Part shown: positions 11,315-22,702 of the stretch, piece after piece
Layout: each line of letters begins with the position of its first letter
Numbering within the stretch: position 1 is the first letter of the stretch
Origin: Hermatobates lingyangjiaoensis
Taxonomy: Eukaryota; Arthropoda; Insecta; Hemiptera; Hermatobatidae
Direction: 5' to 3'
NCBI GenBank assembly: GCA_026182355.1
Contig: JAPFBL010000223.1
Coordinates: 1,152,501 to 1,216,500 of the forward strand
DNA length: 64,000 nt
Made by a program: the position numbers and the translations under genes
The notes under the pieces: model-generated
Told to the model about the DNA's origin: nothing
The model's input: the letters and a program-made list of their open reading frames with translations, nothing else
Database searches by the model: none

Positions 11315-11854
11315 TCACACCAATAAGTCTCTTGGCCACTTTCTCTTTAGGCAACTTTGGGGATTTCTTGGGATATTTGTTGAGGAGATGTTTAGGACTA
11401 AGGGTTTATTATTGCTACAAAGATTTTTATGGAAGGCTTTGTAGCGAGATATTGCTACTTGATGAACTGTTGAAATCCTGAGGTCTGAATAGATTGTTTG
11501 ATTTGGTATGTACAAGGGACAATGAAGAATTGTTCTAAAACTTTTTGACTGAAGAGCTTGTATCCTCTTGGCATTGCTAGATTTTGTTGCTCCCCATATT
11601 TCAATACCGTAAGTCCAAATAGGCATAATCATAGATCTGTACAGTAATAGATTATTGACAATTGTTAATTTTGAACGATTATCAAGTAAGTGAATTAAAA
11701 GTCTATAGCGTCTGTTTAGTTCTGTTCTTTTCATTTTGGCATGGAGAGCCCAAGTAAGACGTCTGTCAAGGTGCAGTGCTAAGTATTTGGTGGCAGTAGC
11801 TTGAAGGATAGGAATTTTGTTAAGAAAGACAGGAGAACATGTATTCTGCCTCAA
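11315..11854 (-). pseudogene. Jockey-type LINE reverse transcriptase, C-terminal fragment
   Basis: This 179-codon open frame matches the end of the reverse transcriptase and the post-RT region of Jockey-clade non-LTR retrotransposons. Early residues read ATKYLALHLDRRLTW, followed by KLTIVNNLLLYRSMIMPIWTYGIEIW around residues 62-88, the characteristic 'KPIWTYGIQLWG' block, then a QALQSKSFRTI segment. The endonuclease and the RT catalytic motifs are missing, and sequence upstream (above 11855) is not coding. It is a 5'-truncated insertion, open but not functional. The final residues KRKWPRDLLV are the normal C-terminus of the family. Confidence 0.9.
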
Positions 11855-11899
11855 AATAAATGTTACTCAATTAACATTAAATACAAAAAATTTTATCAA

Positions 11900-12410
11900 A
11901 AAATTATTTAATAAAATTGTGTCTATTTTTTTAATCTTGTTGAGGAAGTGGTAAGTGTATGATAGTATTGCATATTTATTTTAATCTTTTGTACACCTTA
12001 TAAACATGTCTCCATGTAAATGAAATTATAAATTAATCTCAATTGTAAAATAGTTTTTTCGCCCTTCGAAATTTGTTATTAATATTCTCTACATATTGCA
12101 TTCTTCAAAATTGGTATAAACATTTTATTTGCTATTACGTAGTATCAGGGGATTGATAAAAAGGTACGAGTATCAGGACTTTTATGAAGAGCTATAAAAG
12201 GAAGTAGTAAACTTGTGGGACATATGGCGGTTAAAAAAATCTAAAAAGATCGGAGAAAAAGAGTAAACTCATGGTTATGATGTTCCAAATAAAGAAACTG
12301 TTATCTATGTAGGGGGGTGGGAGAGGGGTGGAATTTGACGTTTGTTAAATAAACCTTGCTAGCAAAGTAAACTCAAGTCAGAATGATGATATTTAGAGAG
12401 ATATTCTAAA
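11900..12410. other. Unassigned AT-rich stretch
   Basis: No ORF or repeat recognised. A short G-rich run lies at 12310-12335. Confidence 0.5.
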
Positions 12411-12414
12411 TATC

Positions 12415-12740
12415 TACTATGTTGATATCAGTAAGTTGATATCAGTAAGTGATATCAGTATATTGATATCAATAGTATCACATCAGTATTGATATCAGTA
12501 TGACATCAGTAAGTTGATATCAGTATATTGATATGAGTACGACATCAGTAAGTTGATATCAGTATATTGATATGAGTACGACATCAGTAAGTTGATATCA
12601 GTATATTGATATGAGTATGACATCAGTAAGTTGATATCAGTATATTGATTCAATATGACATCAGTAAGTTGATATCAGTGTGACATCAGTAAGTTGATAT
12701 CAGTATATTGATATCAGTATGACATCAGTAAGTTGATAAC
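12415..12740. repeat. Minisatellite based on TTGATATCAGTA
   Basis: The units 'agttgatatcagta', 'tattgatatcagta' and 'tgacatcagta' alternate for about 325 bp. Each full unit carries the GATATC palindrome. Unit length is variable (about 10-14 bp) with a loose longer period made of one 'tgacatcagtaag' plus two GATATC units. Confidence 0.85.
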
Positions 12741-12744
12741 AGTA

Positions 12745-13910
12745 TCTGTTGAACAATTTAGAACAATTTTTAGCTCTAAATTACTATTTAGAGCTTATCG
12801 GGAAAGTGGTCGAAGAAACCTACTGTTGATGCTAAAAAAGTACTCTAATGTTAAACAAAAATATATTTAGTGTATGTTTAAAATAAATATTCAAATTTCA
12901 TATTTTAAAGTAATAATATAGCTATTATGCATAATACTATACCAGCATCATTATTATATCATAATGTTAATAATAATTTTAACATTATTGATAAGTAATA
13001 TTAATACTTCTGGAATATTGTTATCAAAAATTTGGATTTTTTGGCTACAATCTCATCTTTATGTTTTAAAAAAAAAAAGCTACGTTGAAAACAAATAGTG
13101 AGTGGTTTGAGAAATTTAAGAAATGTATTCTTATTAGTCAGTTGGGATTTTACTCTGACGAAGACCGCTTGTTACAGTTAAAAAATCTTGGTCATTTTTC
13201 TCATTTCTATTTGTGGTTTGGATGTTGATTCTTATTTCACATGTTTAAAGTGAAATCTTGTCATATATGAATATGTCAGTATGTGTGTGAGTGTGCGTTT
13301 TTGTATGTATGTTTAATTTTATAAACACTAAATATTATTTTTAGTCGAATAACTTAGAATTATTTTATCTAAATTAACTTAAATCTTTTTCAAAGCTTAG
13401 TTGAGTTTTGACGTCGCTAAAGTACAGTTTTATTCTAAATATAGTCGCAATAGCTTGAAGGTCTATAAATCGGGGCAGATTGATTATAAGGTGTCATAAA
13501 TATACGTGCAATGCGGTTTATCCAAGGCTTGGGATATTGTATTTCAGAAATAGGTTAACTACGTTTGAATGCAAATCAAGATATTATCATATATTACATA
13601 TTCAATGATTATAATACACTCATCCTATTAGTGAACAACAATGTATTTATAATCTATGCAAATAATAAACTTCGAAAATATAGTATTGACATTACATTTT
13701 ATTAAAGATGACTTGTTAATTTTATTATTCTTAACTTATTTGGCTATGCACAGAAGTTATTGTGGTAGATGTTTTCATAATCAGGTTCTTATCATGCATG
13801 AGAGTTAGCTCAGGGGAGTGAGGGAGGGGGTCAGGAAAATCAATCGTTTAACGAGTATGGACTTTTTAACAGTACGTAATATTTTTACATACGTACATAT
13901 GTTCAGATTG
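12745..13910. other. AT-rich DNA with one family-A hammerhead remnant
   Basis: A plus-strand motif at 13152-13193 keeps CTGACGA, the extra A, GACCG and the loop, but GAAA is changed and it stands alone rather than in a palindrome. The tail continues with the family word 'catttctatttgtggtttg'. No gene is seen elsewhere in the stretch. Confidence 0.55.
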
Positions 13911-13914
13911 TAAC

Positions 13915-14480
13915 TTAGCATACCTGCACTCTTAGGGCTGACCTAGCGGTACATGCCGGCTTAGGTCGGCTTAGTAGTACCTGCCCTCCTAGCTTTGCCC
14001 AATGTTACCTGGTCAGTCTCGGACCCTTCACCTAAACATTCCCTTTCCAACAAGCAAGCAGTCGACATCTCAAGTATTCTATTCTCTACCCCCAAGCAAG
14101 CAAGACATCAAGCATTCACTTCCCAACCTCCAATCGCACACTCTCTCCACCATCAGTCAAGCATCTCTGTCATCACAGGCAACTCTCCAACCAAGCAACC
14201 CCAGTTGTGATACCAGCCACAACAACATATGTACATATACACATGCAAACACATGCAACACACACACACACACACACACATGCACACAAAATATATACAT
14301 ACATCAAACACAAAAAGTATCAGAGGACATTAATAAATCACATTTTGATATTTTGACGAATCATCGTCATCAGAAGATGATGGTATTCACTTACACTGGA
14401 AAATATTTTTGTAGTAGTCGCAGAAATGCTGCTTTTTTACTAAAAGGAGGCTCAAAAAATAAAATAACCAAATAAATAAC
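13915..14480. other. GC-richer segment, (CA)n and a reversed hammerhead-like motif
   Basis: 13930-14215 is unusually rich in C and has open frames in two registers, neither showing a known domain. (CA)n lies at 14258-14280. Downstream, the minus strand of 14345-14380 has CTGATGA (14367-14373), an extra C, stem II GATG with CGTC, then AAAATATC (G12 to A). This order, GC-rich block then hammerhead, also occurs at 42530-42650 and 63360-63965, so I read it as one non-autonomous element type. Confidence 0.45.
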
Positions 14481-14728
14481 TAATGAAAGATTATTACAGT
14501 ACTAAGATTAGTTTATAAATAGTGATCTAGTGAGTTTCAAGTTTGTTTTCACTGTCCTTGTTTCACCATTGTACTTTTTTTTCTTAGCAAGGTTGTTGTG
14601 GCAATTATTACCAACCTAGCGCGGAATTACTAGAAAATTGAAGGCAACCTGCAAGAAGGTCGTGAACATTGAAACAGCCGTGAGCTACTATACTATATGC
14701 TTAAGAAAAGGTTTACTCTATCGTACTC

Positions 14729-14975
14729 CAGTATATATATATATATATATATAAACTATATTGACACAAAGAACTCAAATGAACCGAAACTCAATACTAT
14801 GAAATATAGTAGTGAGTTTATGTTTCATTTCTGAGTGTTCTTTGAGTCAATATAAATTATTTAGTTCGTAGAATCGTCATTTAATGTATATATATATATA
14901 TGTAATATATATATATGTTATTTGCAGTTCTATATATATATATATATTATATATATATATATATATTATATAATT
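14729..14975. repeat. (TA)n tracts and a small inverted repeat
   Basis: (TA)n tracts at 14731-14752, 14885-14920 and 14930-14975 surround a palindromic 14755-14870 segment: 'tattgacacaaagaactca' answers 'gagtgttctttgagtcaata'. Confidence 0.7.
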
Positions 14976-14989
14976 AACAATTAAAAAGA

Positions 14990-15060
14990 ACACAGAAAGA
15001 CACTCAATACTTCGATATTTCGACATCCGTCGTCATCGAAGAATGCGAAGTACTCGCGTT
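14990..15060 (-). ncRNA. Hammerhead-like motif (ATAT type)
   Basis: Minus strand about 15003-15048: CGATGA, extra C, GAC with GTC around GGAT, GAAATATC, then GAAGTA. The first two core bases are swapped (TC for CU), so it is probably dead. It lies between (TA)n tracts at 14887-14970 and 15095-15130. Confidence 0.5.
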
Positions 15061-15177
15061 GAGAAGCAAACTGCTACTATATATTATTATTAAATTATAT
15101 ATATATATATATACTCGTATATATATACGGCAGTTACTTGCCGTTGCGTCTACAACGTGCTTGGTCACCCTTTCTCT

Positions 15178-15440
15178 TTTCTCCTAATGACGGATTGTCC
15201 GAAAATTTGAGTTTGTAAAAGTGTTTTGTTTATTTTGTTTCGTTACTCTTCTACAATTTAGAACTTGTCTATATACAGATACGTTTCTTAGTATATATAG
15301 GTACACAGTAAATAGAAAAAAACACTTTATAGTCACTAATTTTTGGTTTAACAGTCATCAGGAGAAAATAGATAGGGACACGCAAACAGCATTTACGATG
15401 GATTGATTGGAAAATGGATGGTGATTTTCTATTTACTGTG
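15178..15440. mobile_element. Hammerhead-bearing inverted element
   Basis: A plus motif at 15178-15215 has CTAATGA, extra C, GGA with TCC, GAAA, self-complementary AATT, T, then GAG pairing with the leading CTC. A reversed motif lies at about 15330-15375 (CTGATGA, extra C, then AAAA in place of GAAA). Outer arms around 'gtacacagtaaatagaaa' (15302) and 'tttctatttactgtgtac' (15426) are inverted. The same family occurs at 46010-46120, sharing 'cttgccgttgcgtctacaa'. Confidence 0.6.
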
Positions 15441-15449
15441 TACCTATAA

Positions 15450-16260
15450 TTTACTTTGAAACGTTTGTTGTCTTTTGTGGGTCGTTTTTTTGAAATATAT
15501 ACTATATTATTGTGTGTGTGTGTGTGTGTGTGTGTGAGTGTGTGTTTGTTTGTGTATATCGTTCACTTAAAAACTAAAATATTACTTCAAATATAAAGTT
15601 ATATAGTTAGATTTGACCTGAACTAGTACTTAGAAAAGATAACAGTGTTCAAGTATTTTAAGCCGTATCTACACCTGAAAATGAAAATTCTAAAACAATT
15701 TAACCGAAGGATGCTTTAAAGTCTGGCTTCACATGCTGTTGATTTATCATTTACTCTCTCGTGTTTTCTATTGGGAAACCACTAGTTTTAATAGAAAAGC
15801 AATTGCAAACCAAACACAATTTTTAATTGAAGTTTAATAACCATCTTTTATTGTGTGCATTCTTCAAACAGTTGGTTACTGAAATGGTTTGTTGAAAAAC
15901 TTTTTAGTTTGAGCTTTGATTGAAACTGGAAACTTTTGTAGATCTTGTGTAATAGAGTTAACTACCATTGTTGTTGAAACAATCTCATTCATGATATTTC
16001 TGAAGTACATAGTCAACTAGTTTTTTTATCATTTTTTTTAAAGTTTGATAACTAAACTGACTTTTTTTTGGTATTCCTTATAGCTTTATGAAATGAATAT
16101 TCTTGTACTATGGTTTAAATATATGAAGTATAGACCTTTATCATTCTTATTATTTCTCTCATTAGCTTCAGTTTCATGTAACGTTCTATTCAAGATAATG
16201 TTTCTGGTTTCGGTAACATAGATAACACAATCTTAGTTCATAATTCCTTCCATTTTTCCA
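15450..16260. other. No gene recognised; (TG)n at 15510-15545
   Basis: AT-rich single-copy-looking sequence after a short (TG)n tract. Confidence 0.5.
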
Positions 16261-16261
16261 A

Positions 16262-16395
16262 ATATTATTGATCTGACTCTAGGGGCCAGAGTGAGGTTCG
16301 ATTCACGTTGGGAGGTGAATAATCTGAACACGTCGTCTCTCAGAGAAGACTTTAAGCCGTTGGTCCCGAGCCTGTACGATGTCAGGTACTATATA
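16262..16395 (+). mobile_element. Partial tRNA-derived SINE
   Basis: Contains the B-box-like 'aggttcgattcacg', 'gggaggtgaataat', 'cgtctctcagagaa' and 'gtcccgagcctgtacgatgt' in family order. The A-box side and the tail are missing. Confidence 0.7.
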
Positions 16396-16437
16396 ACATG
16401 CCTACTCTAAATATACTTGATATAGGCAAAATGTAGA

Positions 16438-16560
<123 letters not shown>

Positions 16561-16759
16561 TGGGTGGGTGGGGGGAGGGGGGTGACCCAGATGTGGGTGA
16601 TGCAGAGCAGGTGCTAAACTTAGGAAGGCAATTAGGAAGGAAACTGGACCAGTGCAAAGTCATTAGCAACACTGGGTATGCCTCGCGTCTCCGGCTCACA
16701 CACGCTACATCCAATAGACAGTAATTAGCCACCAAACTTGAATGAAAAAGGAGCAAATA

Positions 16760-17395
16760 CTACTTTGTATAGTTAAATGATTTTTCAAGGATATATATCA
16801 TCAGTTCTGAGATGTTAAGATGAGAATTGCTCTTCTCGTTTTCAATGACCTTAATACCACTGAAGCAAGCAGATTTTTTTCGGCTTATAGACATCAAAGA
16901 GATATACTAATACAGCGATACTTTGTTTTTTTAAGGTAGTGTTTTCCACATATTGAACAGAACAAGATTCTGAATAAAGTATGAAACCACCCAGTAATAT
17001 AATGTTGTAATTTTTGGTTGTCCAGTACTGTTATGTAGCTGGTATTATTTCCGATGCCTAAACATACTACCCTTCAGCCTTTAATATGATTCAGAAGCAG
17101 ATGTTTTCATGTTTTGACCTAGAGTTTTGTAATGGGCGAGCCCTATTACTTAAATGATTAAAGCCAGTTGTAGAAATACAAACAAAATGTGTTATGCCTG
17201 TTATCAAACGTTTGTTCTTGGCTAGTCAGCGCTCGGTGCTTTGTCATCCACTAAGTAATCATGCTAAGTAATACTATAAGAATTATGTTGTAATACTGTC
17301 ATATTAATATAATATATAACTTATTATATTCAGCAAATGCTACTTAGAAACACTTTATCATGTACATCCACTGCCCCATAGAATAGATCTAAAAT
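16760..17395. other. Unassigned stretch
   Basis: No ORF, RNA or repeat that I recognise. Confidence 0.5.
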
Positions 17396-17399
17396 GACT

Positions 17400-17951
17400 C
17401 AAGGTTTTTTTCAAGTTTAAGTAGAACTCAAGTTACCTATGGATCAAGACATCTAAGAAGGGCAAATTACCATTTAATTCTTCATCCATTGTAAACTGTA
17501 TTGTTGGCTCTAATGAATTTAATTTTATTAGAAATGCATCTTTATTTAGGACAGATGCATGGTATATCATCAACTTATCTATATCATTTAACATGACTAG
17601 GCAATATTGATCTTAACATTTTAGTTTCGAAAAATTCCATGTATATATTACTCAGGAGGGGGATAACTCCTGAGTAATTGCAAGCCCAAATGTTTGTTTG
17701 TAAAAATTATTTTCAAATTGAAACTGACAATCTACTACACATAACTCTATTATAGTGGTAGAAGGAAGGGGAAGGGAATAATTAATTAATTCCTCTTGGA
17801 GTAAGCTCAAAAGATCAGTTACAGGTACATTGGTCAAAAGATACACCACATCAGAACTAATCAATCTATAATTTTTATTCATGTTGACGCTTTTTAATTT
17901 TCTAATTAAATCAACGTTGTTTAATATGGCTGCCTGAAAAGTTTCCAATTA
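17400..17951 (-). pseudogene. Penelope-like reverse transcriptase fragment
   Basis: The minus strand from 17948 reads KLKSVNMNKNYRLISSDVVY, then LLTNVPVTDLL, matching PLE RT motif A (consensus LISFDVVSLFTNVPL). The first catalytic aspartate survives as SSDVV. Downstream FYKQTFGLAITQELSPS corresponds to the 'QIFGLAMGSPLSP' block. Past the frame break, shifted frames still give NIYMEFFETKML, a YRVDDI remnant of YVDD, and ELNGNLPFLDVLIHR. Several frameshifts and stops make it a pseudogene. The 3' part (thumb, GIY-YIG) is not found. Confidence 0.85.
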
Positions 17952-18480
17952 CTGGGCTTAAAGCACTTACTAACCATTGTAGGTTAAAAACCACATGAGT
18001 AAATACCACATAATAACTGATTGCACTACGTTAGAATTAGACTTACTAACCATTTGGGCAAGCCATATGAGGCCTAACCAACCGAACTCACAATCAAACG
18101 TATTCGGTAACTATCCTTATGCGTCTTGATATACAACCCGTAAATATATGAAAATGAAAGGGATATTTATAAAAAATTAGTAATAAGTTCGGTAACAAGT
18201 TAAAAATGTATTAAAGAGTTATTGGGTGACCAAAAAAAAATCTACCAACCAACTTTCTACAGCACATATTACTAATTTTTTCTTTGTCACAATTAAATAA
18301 AACTTCAGCTAAAACGAGTAACTTTCTTTCAAAATTAAACTACGAAGTTTTTTTTTCAATTACCAATCAGTTGTAAACTATTTAAAAAATGTCTAAAAAT
18401 GAGATTCCAAAACAACAAAGACAAAATACTCATAAGGAATGCAAGCAATTAGTGTACGGTATTTACTAATGATTAGTGAA

Positions 18481-18800
18481 AAAAATATATTAAGTCTTTG
18501 CCACAAGGACTTCATTTTACAACTCGTTTCCAACACTTAGTGTTCACCAGGTACATTTACAATATACACACAAAAATGTATTTTAGTTAAATTTTATATA
18601 TATTTTGTTAAGTAAGTTATGTGTTTAAATTAAAATTTTGGTTTTTTTTCTGTATTTAAATTCATAAAAATGTATTGATTTTTGATTTCGTTTTTATTTT
18701 TCTGTTGATTTCTGTTTCTGTTCATTTTTTAGATGTGCCTGGTGATGAACACTAAATGTTCCAAACGCGTTGTTAAATAAATCATTGTAGTGAAGACTTT
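18481..18800. mobile_element. Inverted pair of degenerate hammerhead-like motifs (ACGCGT type)
   Basis: Minus 18519-18555 reads CTGGTGA, then ACAC/GTGTT, GGAAACGAG. Plus 18733-18778 reads CTGGTGA, T, GAACA with TGTTC, CAAACGCGTT. Both have core changes (A6 to G; G12 to C in the plus copy). The outer words 'aagtctttgcc' and 'gtgaagacttttc' are loosely inverted. It is noncoding. Confidence 0.55.
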
Positions 18801-19146
18801 TCTTTACTATCATAAATACAAAATATTAATACATATATATGTGACTAAAAGGTCAATAATTTCAACTTTTTATGGTGATATATACTGTTTTCAGAAATGT
18901 TACATTTTTTTTCAAAGTATAAATTGAGGTTACAATAACAGAATTTATGTAACATGGTATGTTTGAATAAGTACGCCATCCTTGCTTCAACAGATATTTT
19001 GTCAAAATATTTTCTAATATATCAGCTAAGGAATCAAGACAATACTACAGGCATTGATGCGAACGGTAAAATTCTGAAGTCAGTCAACCGAATATCTCAA
19101 CCGACTACTTCAGGTGAGTGGATAGCACTACACACACACACACACA

Positions 19147-19184
<38 letters not shown>

Positions 19185-19211
19185 ACTAACAAACAAAAAT
19201 TGCCGAACACT

Positions 19212-19250
19212 TACAGGTTTCAAACAGTTAGTGTTCTTCTTTAGGTTTAC
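19212..19250 (-). ncRNA. Hammerhead-like motif, ACGCGT-family relative
   Basis: Minus strand: CTAAAGA, extra A, a stem II region GAACAC with TGTTT, GAAACC. G5 is changed and stem III is not self-complementary, so it is a decayed copy. The preceding (TA)n ends at 19175. Confidence 0.45.
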
Positions 19251-19383
19251 ATCTGCACCACTCGTGAGAGTCGATGTATGGAAGTTATATATGATTGTTA
19301 TACACTATGGAATAGTAGGGTTGTTACTTTATATACACAGAGGTGGATTACTATTGGATTGGTGGATTATTATTATTATTATT

Positions 19384-19427
19384 GTCCTGATGATGAATGT
19401 GGTACATTCGGAACCTGTCGACTAACA
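19384..19427 (+). ncRNA. Hammerhead-like motif with GGAA core change
   Basis: CTGATGA (19387-19393), extra T, stem II GAATGT with ACATTC around GGT, then GGAA instead of GAAA (A13 to G), and a GAC that pairs with the leading GTC. Related to the copy at 5896-5940. Confidence 0.55.
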
Positions 19428-20085
19428 ATATTGGTGATAAGCTTTACAGTTTTAATGAAGAGACGAGGAAGGAATTCCGGAAACTGGAGAAATTGTGTAA
19501 GAAAGAGATACAAGCCAAATATGGGACGTTATTTAACAATATATATATATATTAGTGTAAATTGGCAGCAAATCTTCTTGTATGCAAATATTGTTAAAAG
19601 TAGCAGCAGCTTCTGCTCTCACGATTTTTGAGCTGGTGTCTTCGATCTTGCGGGCGATTCTTCTATCTTGTGGTTGAAGCTTCCACATCAATTGTCCAAG
19701 GGACACTAATTTATACGAGCTTTCGACCATAATTACGTTGGTCATCGTCGCGTAAAATCTTCTTCTGAAAGGATGCTTATATTCAACCGAATAACTGATT
19801 GACCTGTACTCTGATTGACCAATAAGGCAAGTTTATTGGACCAATCAAAATTCACATCATTAAGGAAGTTTATATAAGCATCCTTCCAGAAGAAGATTTT
19901 ACCCGACGAAGACCATACCCGACTTCGACGAAGACGAAACCTCATATGAATTAGTGTCCCTTGGACAATTGATGTGGAAGCTCCAACCACAAGATAGAAG
20001 AATCGCCCGCAAGATCGAGGCCACCAGCTCAAAAATCGTGAGAGCAGAAGCTGCTTCTACTTTTAACAATATATATATATATATA
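19384..20085. mobile_element. Compound of PLE N-terminal fragments joined at (TA)n
   Basis: Three PLE starts are packed here. The plus strand 19430-19540 reads GDKLYSFNEETRKEF, then KLEKLCKK and AKYGTLFNN, ending at (TA)n. The minus strand 19745-19545 reads YKLVSLGQLMWKLQPQ, RRIARKIE and then CIQEDLLPIYTNIYI, ending at the same (TA)n. The plus strand 19925-20070 repeats the latter frame and stops at TFNN before (TA)n. The inverted arms 19690-19780 and 19875-19985 form a long hairpin. A hammerhead-like motif with a perfect six-pair stem II lies at 19384-19427, and a degenerate one (GACC with GGTC, GAAA) on the minus strand near 19720-19760. Confidence 0.75.
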
Positions 20086-20285
20086 TAAAGATTTCACATA
20101 AACACGTGAAATAACAATCAATGATCAAACCACAATAAGAAATGGGAAAACAAGACTAAGATCTTTCAACCGTAACAAGCGGTCTTCGTCAGAGTCACAG
20201 TTGGGTTTTTGACTCTGACGAAGACCGCTTGTTACGGTTGAAAGATCTTAGTCTTGTTTTCCCATTTCTATTGTGGTTTGATCAT

Positions 20286-20365
<80 letters not shown>
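20086..20365. mobile_element. Family-A hammerhead palindrome plus (TA)n(TG)n
   Basis: Minus motif 20154-20196 and plus motif 20211-20253 are near-perfect mirror copies separated by 'acagttgggttttt'. Each has GACT, CTGACGA, extra A, GACCG with CGGTT, GAAA, AGATCT, U, AGTC. The outer arms 'atgatcaaaccacaata' mirror each other. A long (TA)n tract (20288-20337) and (TG)n (20336-20365) follow. Confidence 0.8.
20211..20253 (+). ncRNA. Complete family-A hammerhead-like ribozyme motif (AGATCT type)
   Basis: Stem I is GACT pairing with AGTC, the box is CTGACGA, one extra A follows, stem II is GACCG with CGGTT (loop cttgtta), then GAAA and the self-complementary AGATCT with U at the cleavage position. 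All core bases are intact. Identical or near-identical copies are at 20154-20196(-), 22748-22790(-), 26254-26296(-), 26322-26364(+), 45597-45639(-) and 45731-45773(+). Confidence 0.7.
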
Positions 20366-20367
<2 letters not shown>

Positions 20368-20425
20368 TTTTGTACTATTACGAAATACTATTACGAAGGA
20401 CTGATTACACTTAAAATAAACTAAC

Positions 20426-20644
20426 AAGGCGTGTATCCAGATTGTTCAAAATAAGTGTGCTCGCCTTATAGCCAGGGCTCCTTGGTACGCCTGTATTGTT
20501 GATATTTACCATGATTTGAAAATGGAATCCATAGATAGTTACATCACTCGACTTACTACCAATGAAGACAACAAACTATCCACTCATCTAAACCTCCTTG
20601 TACAAACTCTAAATCCTGCCACCAACCTTCCTCAACCTCACTGA
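20426..20644 (+). pseudogene. Jockey-type LINE C-terminal fragment
   Basis: An open frame without a start codon reads KACIQIVQNKCARLIARAPW, then YACIVDIYHDLKMESI and DSYITRLTTNEDNKLS, the post-RT region of Jockey-clade LINEs, ending at a stop at 20642-20644. About 72 codons remain. Upstream sequence is microsatellite, so the copy is strongly 5'-truncated. The following ~280 bp may be its 3' untranslated tail. Confidence 0.8.
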
Positions 20645-21124
20645 ACAATTACTTCATCCACTGACTATCTGACTACTTTTCCAACTGATGACTAAAAACT
20701 TTGAAAACCATGACCTCAACAAGACCACATGACCGCGAATACGACGTCTTTACTGTACAGCCGAACTTATATCTGACATGAATTACTGACATTCCAAGTT
20801 ATAGTAGCGCAGTAAGCAAGCAGTAGAAGGCTTCTGGTCTGGAACTGCTAGTTACGACGTGCACTATAGTGCGCGGATATATTCGTTGGTCGTTGGTCAA
20901 AATAAACTATGACACATAGAAAGAAACGTACAACAAAAGTATGTTGTCTTTGTTGTTTTTTATCTCATTTTAGACATTCTTAAATAGTTTCATTTTAAAA
21001 GCAATCAAGTAGTTATAACTGAAGTTTCATTTCATAGTGAAAAAAAAATTAATAATATAAGCTGTAGAAAGTTGGTTGGTGGATTTTTTTTTTTGGGTCA
21101 CCGAATAACTCTTTAATACCTTCG

Positions 21125-21640
21125 TAACTGAAGGCCATCGATCAGGCTTGCCCATAATACTGACGTCTAATCATATTATTCACAAAGGGCTCTAATGGGT
21201 AATCTTTTTTCACCTCTAGTAATCCTTCTTTAGAAAACTTTGCATCGATCTTTGACAAAATCCACTTAACCTAGAAAATCTCCTCTCCTCCTAGAACTTG
21301 CTTGGTCATTAATGATGAGGTAGCGGTGATGCTCTTTATATAGCAAGTGAACTGAATATTAATTAGAAACTCTCCTGGGAAAGCACAACACAGTTATAAA
21401 TTTATAATTGCTCTCTTAAGTAGCTATACTACACTACTAAATAGTCTTGGGGTCTATTGAACTAAATACTAATTATCTGTTATTAAGTTTTACAAATTTT
21501 ATGAACCATGGTAATTATAGATCGGTAATTAAATATTTAGGTAAAAGATGTATTCATTATTCAAAATATGCATTTGTTTCCCCTTACAACTTTTATATTA
21601 TATTACAGACAATTCTGGACATACGTTTTAGTTACATTAA
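21125..21640. other. Unassigned stretch
   Basis: No recognisable coding or repeat content; an 85-codon ORF at 21447-21704 has no known domain. Confidence 0.45.
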
Positions 21641-21649
21641 CCGCCGAAC

Positions 21650-21990
21650 GTGTGTTAAAAATGAATTCATATTCATTAATTGTGCATCTGCTATAGTGTG
21701 CTAATTACTCATATTGGAGAATTCCAAGAATTTCGTTTCCAAACAAAGAAAAAGTTTAATATGAAAACTAACAACGTGTTTAGAACACTTAGTGTTATTC
21801 TTCAGGTTTATATCTGCCCTCTTGAGAGTCGATCTACGGATACCTTCATATATAACTCCCATAGGTCGACTCTCAAGAGTGAAGATGTAAACCTGAAGAA
21901 GAACACTAAGTGTTTGAAACCAGTAAGTGTTCGTCAATTTTTGTTTGTTAGTTTTATTAATTTTTTTTTGTATTAAGTTTTGTTTTCTTG
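21650..21990. mobile_element. Inverted pair of ACGCGT-family hammerhead-like motifs
   Basis: The minus motif 21770-21810 and plus motif 21888-21928 flank a palindromic centre ('gagagtcgatctac' against 'ggtcgactctcaagag'). The plus copy has an intact CTGAAGA, an extra A, a strong stem II (GAACAC with GTGTTT) and GAAA, but its stem III (ACCAGT) is no longer self-complementary. Reversed, 21650-21720 contains a short dispersed motif also found at 17993, 37211, 58917 and 60203. Confidence 0.6.
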
Positions 21991-21999
21991 CGAAAGGTG

Positions 22000-22422
22000 G
22001 CAATGCTGCAGGGCTAGTTCCATAGCAATTTGGCTAGATATTTTACTCTAATGTTAGTCAACCCGTGCCGCAAAGCGACACTCATCATCTGCTTGAGGTT
22101 GACGCAATTTAGAGCATATACGTAAAAAATTAAAAAAAAGGTTTTGTCTGTGAATTGTTTAGAACTGACTCATTTCAAGCTTCTTTTACGTTTAAAGAAA
22201 CTGAATCCAACATTAGAAAAACTTCTGTCTGTCGGTTTGTTGATTTCTCAGTTTGTCGGTTTGTCCGAAAAATTTATTTACAAGTAAACTCAGCCATCAT
22301 AACACATGGCGAGTTGAAACTTTGGCAGTAGATTTCTGTATCTCTAACTTAAAATCAAAGATTTGAAGGGATTGAAATGCAGTTTCTCTGCATTCAGTTT
22401 ATTCACAACGTGACAATATTTA

Positions 22423-22425
<3 letters not shown>
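22000..22425. other. Unassigned stretch
   Basis: No gene recognised before the long (TA)n tract. Confidence 0.45.

Positions 22426-22426
<1 letters not shown>

Positions 22427-22486
<60 letters not shown>
22427..22486. repeat. (TA)n microsatellite
   Basis: Sixty bases of uninterrupted TA. Similar tracts in the window: 5112-5150, 20288-20337, 26433-26483, 32462-32513, 33691-33718, 42692-42735, 44879-44930, 45237-45271 and 55577-55600. ORFs reading YIYIYI across them are artefacts. Confidence 0.95.
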
Positions 22487-22489
<3 letters not shown>

Positions 22490-22667
22490 CAAACCACAAA
22501 ATGAAATGGGAAAACAAGACTATGATCGTTCAAGCGTAACAAGCGGTCTTCGTCACAGTCAAAAACCAAACTGAGTCAGTTGAGTTTTTGACTCTTACAA
22601 AGACATCTTGTTACACTTGAACGACCTTAGTCTTGTTTCCCATTTCATTTTGTGGTTTGAATATTGA

Positions 22668-22702
<35 letters not shown>

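Larger units (their letters stand above)
18190..21125. mobile_element. Block bounded by ~200-bp inverted repeats
   Basis: The arm 18205-18432 is the reverse complement of 20935-21117. The best-matching stretch is 'ttattgggtgaccaaaaa' against 'tttttgggtcaccgaataa', followed by 'gaaagttggttggt', and the inner end also matches ('caacaaagacaa'). The interior carries hammerhead palindromes and a Jockey scrap, so this may be an old transposon that later collected insertions. No transposase was recognised. Confidence 0.6.

Noticed and set aside
22377..22574. ORFs reading YIYIYI or IYIYI across (TA)n tracts, here and at many other positions
   Set aside because: They are translations of dinucleotide repeats with no flanking domain. 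Only the parts that match PLE N-termini were kept.
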